8,282 nucleotides of DNA from Fimbriimonadaceae bacterium (lineage in GTDB: Bacteria; Armatimonadota; Fimbriimonadia; Fimbriimonadales; Fimbriimonadaceae). The notes under the pieces are model-generated. The model was given only the letters and a program-made list of their open reading frames with translations. It was not told where the DNA came from and searched no databases. The position numbers and the translations under genes were made by a program. The first letter of the stretch is position 1; every line of letters begins with the position of its first letter. The stretch spans positions 1 to 8,282 of the forward strand of contig CANFJD010000111.1 of assembly GCA_947447315.1 (NCBI GenBank), given 5' to 3'. Below, one piece after another: positions 5,895-8,282 of this stretch.

Positions 5895-8282
5895 GTGATC
5901 CCCCAGACGCCGATGCTGAAGCAGTACTACGCGGCCAAGGCGGAGCATCCGGGCGTGGTGATGGCCATGCGGGTCGGCGACTTCTACGAGTTTTACGGCG
6001 AAGACGCTACCATCGCCGCCCGCGCCCTCGAGATCACCCTGACCGGAAAAGAAGACGGCAGCAACGGAAAAGTGGCTATGGCTGGCGTGCCGTACCACGC
6101 AGTAGAGAGGTACCTGGCTCGACTCCTGCAACAAGGCATCAAGGTCGCCATTTGCGACCAATTGGAAGACCCCAAAGCGGTCAAGGGACTCGTAAAACGG
6201 GGCGTCACCCGGGTGATGACCCCGGGCACACTGGTGGAAGACTCCCTGCTGGCATCGGGCCAAAACAGCTTCCTGTCCGCTATTTACCGCGGAGAACTGT
6301 ACGTCGGATTGGCGACGCTCGACCCCAGTACCGGGGAGTTTGTCGTGACCGAAGTTGCGAGTAGCGAATCCAGTAATCAGTTACTCCCCGAACTGGCCCG
6401 GTTGCGCCCGTCTGAACTCCTCGTCGCATCGGGGGCGGAAGAACTGTCGGAAGCCGCTGCCGTCGGCCTGGGCATTTCTGTAACGCCGGTCGATTCGCCC
6501 CGCCTTGATCGCGCCGATCGCCTGCTTAAGACCAAGTTTGGCGTCGCCTCCCTGTCGGGCTTCGGCTGCGACGATAAGCCCGCCGCCATCATCGCGGCGG
6601 CGATGGTCCTGGAATACGCCACCAAAAATGGCCTGGCGCTCGATCATGTCGCGACCCTCACCACGTACGCCACGGACGAATACATGCGACTGGATCCCGC
6701 CACCCGCCGGTCATTGGAACTCACCCAAAACCTTTCCGACGGCTCGCGAAAATTCACGCTGTTGAGCATCATCGACGAGACCCTCACCCCGATGGGCGCG
6801 CGGCTGATTCGCCGCTGGGTCGATCAGCCGCTGCTGGATCGAACGCGAATTCAGGAGCGGCAAGACGCCGTTCGCCGCTTTACCGACCAACCCATGGTTC
6901 GGGGCGACATCCGCGATCTCCTACGTCGCGTGGCTGATATGGAACGTCTCGTGAGTCGATGCGCCACCGGTCATGCGGGTCCGCGCGATCTAGATGCCCT
7001 TCGCACCTCGCTCGGCATCCTTCCGCTCCTGGCCGAACCGCTGGTGAAGGTGAGTCTAGGACGGCTGCAGTATGTGCGCGAGCAACTGGGAGACCATCGT
7101 GAACTGGCTCTCCTCCTCCACCGGGCGTTACTGAATGACCTCCCCATGACAATCCGCGATGGAGGCGTCATTCGGGCCGAGTACGATCCCGAACTGGATA
7201 AGTTGCGCGATCTCGCTCGCAACGGAAAAAGCTATATCGCCGCCCTGGAAGCCCAAGAACGCGAGCGCACCGGCATCAACAACCTTAAGGTTGGCTTTAA
7301 CTCGGTATTTGGCTACTTCTTGGAAGTCGCCAAGAGCCAAACCGATCGCGTTCCTGGCCACTACATCCGTAAGCAGACCACCGCCGCCGCAGAGCGTTAC
7401 ATCACCGCCGAGCTCAAGGAGCACGAATCGCTGGTGCTGGGCGCGCAGGAAAAGGCGGTCGCTCTAGAGAGCGATCTCTTCTTCCGGCTTCGATCCCGCG
7501 TTTCCGAACAAGCGGTCGAACTTCTCAAAACCGCGCGCGCGCTTGCCGAACTGGATGCCCTGGCGGGGCTTGCCGAAGCCGCCGTGAAACGGCACTACAT
7601 CGCTCCCGAACTCACCGAGGGCAATGGCCTCGAAATCCTTGGCGGTCGTCACCCGGTGGTCGAAGTCACCAGTTCTGGCTTCGTCCCCAACGATCTGGCC
7701 ATCCGTGCGGAACCCCGGGTTCTCATCATCACTGGCCCCAACATGGCCGGCAAAAGCACCTACCTGCGCCAATGCGCCCTCATCACGCTTCTCGCGCAAA
7801 TTGGCTCATTTGTCCCGGCAAAGGTGGCTCGGATTGGTCTTTGCGACCGCATCTTCGCCCGCATCGGCGCCAAGGATGAGCTCGCTCTCGGCCAGAGCAC
7901 GTTTATGGTGGAGATGGTGGAATCCGCCAACATCCTCAATCACGCCACCGATCGCTCGCTCGTAATCCTCGATGAAGTCGGTCGCGGTACATCCACTTTT
8001 GATGGCCTCGCCATCGCCTGGTCCATGGTGGAATTCCTGGCCGAACTGGGTGCCAAAACCCTCTTTGCCACTCACTACCACCAGCTCAATGCCCTCAGCG
8101 TTCAGCTACCTGCCGTGGCAAACTACCGAGTCTCGGTCGACGAGATCGGCGACGATATCATCTGGACCCACCGCGTGCTGCCCGGCGGGACCGATCGCAG
8201 TTATGGGATCCACGTCGCCCGCATGGCGGGAGTGCCACCCGTAGTGCTGGATCGGGCCAAAACCATCCTTCGTGAGCTGGAA
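5895..8282 (+). CDS. mutS: DNA mismatch repair protein MutS (3'-truncated by window)
   Basis: The frame is open for 796 codons from GTG 5895-5897 to the window edge without a stop, and encodes MutS, the ATPase that recognises mismatches and small loops in DNA. The mismatch-recognition motif Phe-X-Glu is present in VGDFYEFYG (F30, E32). The connector, lever and clamp regions follow (about 115-560), with TLLSIIDETLTPMGARLIRR (residues 288-307) and GFNSVFGYFLEV (467-478). The ATPase domain has Walker A GPNMAGKST (614-622), the DELALGQSTFMVEM block (661-674), Walker B VILDEVGRGTSTFDG (690-704) and ATHYHQL (725-731). The final residues SYGIHVARMAGVPPVVLDRAK correspond to the end of the ATPase domain (about residue 800 of 853 in E. 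coli). Only the dimer/tetramer and clamp-binding tail is missing. GTG is preferred because an in-frame TAA sits at 5880-5882 and the resulting MIPQTPMLKQYY matches the family N-terminus; ATG 5913 is the alternative. All key residues are intact, so the enzyme should be functional. Confidence 0.97.
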   Translation, partial: MIPQTPMLKQYYAAKAEHPGVVMAMRVGDFYEFYGEDATIAARALEITLTGKEDGSNGKVAMAGVPYHAVERYLARLLQQGIKVAICDQLEDPKAVKGLVKRGVTRVMTPGTLVEDSLLASGQNSFLSAIYRGELYVGLATLDPSTGEFVVTEVASSESSNQLLPELARLRPSELLVASGAEELSEAAAVGLGISVTPVDSPRLDRADRLLKTKFGVASLSGFGCDDKPAAIIAAAMVLEYATKNGLALDHVATLTTYATDEYMRLDPATRRSLELTQNLSDGSRKFTLLSIIDETLTPMGARLIRRWVDQPLLDRTRIQERQDAVRRFTDQPMVRGDIRDLLRRVADMERLVSRCATGHAGPRDLDALRTSLGILPLLAEPLVKVSLGRLQYVREQLGDHRELALLLHRALLNDLPMTIRDGGVIRAEYDPELDKLRDLARNGKSYIAALEAQERERTGINNLKVGFNSVFGYFLEVAKSQTDRVPGHYIRKQTTAAAERYITAELKEHESLVLGAQEKAVALESDLFFRLRSRVSEQAVELLKTARALAELDALAGLAEAAVKRHYIAPELTEGNGLEILGGRHPVVEVTSSGFVPNDLAIRAEPRVLIITGPNMAGKSTYLRQCALITLLAQIGSFVPAKVARIGLCDRIFARIGAKDELALGQSTFMVEMVESANILNHATDRSLVILDEVGRGTSTFDGLAIAWSMVEFLAELGAKTLFATHYHQLNALSVQLPAVANYRVSVDEIGDDIIWTHRVLPGGTDRSYGIHVARMAGVPPVVLDRAKTILRELE

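Noticed and set aside
5844..6263. N-terminal extension of the GNAT reading frame (full open frame 5274-6263, - strand, 329 codons).
   Set aside because: The added 140 residues lie antisense to the conserved 5' end of mutS, show no recognisable domain, and are explained by codon bias in the mutS strand. The GNAT fold is complete from 5843.
1..8282. Search for CRISPR arrays, insertion sequences, tRNA genes, long direct repeats and defence or toxin-antitoxin genes.
   Set aside because: None seen. Coding density is near 97%, the six genes are familiar families, and no gap is longer than 66 bases.

Overview
This is a gene-dense bacterial chromosomal segment. Six protein-coding genes fill about 97% of the 8,282 bases. 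I see no rRNA, tRNA, CRISPR array, insertion sequence or phage module. The DNA is GC-rich (high fifties percent by eye), with GTG as well as ATG starts. None of the five visible start codons has a convincing Shine-Dalgarno sequence; most instead have a -10-like hexamer 5 to 10 bases upstream, which hints at leaderless transcripts. With a membrane-anchored YvcK-type protein and a secreted GH92 mannosidase that lacks SusC/SusD partners, this fits a non-Bacteroidetes, SD-poor lineage. Armatimonadota (Fimbriimonas-like) or a Deinococcus-like group is my guess, at low confidence, from gene content and start-site style only.

Layout, left to right: (1) the 3' half of rmuC on the + strand, cut by the window edge; (2) on the - strand and convergent with rmuC, a membrane-anchored YvcK/CofD-like protein; (3) just upstream of it, a small four-helix membrane protein of the Phage_holin_4_2 (YvlD/DUF360) family; (4) a large secreted GH92 alpha-mannosidase with a C-terminal malectin domain, separated from gene 3 by a strong hairpin; (5) a RimJ/RimL-like GNAT acetyltransferase; (6) across a 51-base divergent intergenic region, mutS on the + strand, complete at its 5' end and running off the right edge.

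No gap exceeds 66 bases, so there are no unexplained long non-coding stretches. The four - strand genes run in one direction and could be partly co-transcribed (GNAT to GH92, gap 38 bases; holin-family protein to yvcK, gap 50 bases), with the hairpin at 2462-2486 separating the two pairs. The genes do not form an obvious pathway. They cover DNA maintenance (rmuC, mutS), cell-envelope and carbon homeostasis (yvcK-like, YvlD-like membrane protein), glycan scavenging (GH92) and protein or small-molecule acetylation (GNAT). I looked for an undescribed multi-gene system and did not find one. The most interesting signals are the repeated leaderless-style start architecture, the membrane-anchored YvcK beside a YvlD-like protein, and the stand-alone GH92-malectin enzyme.
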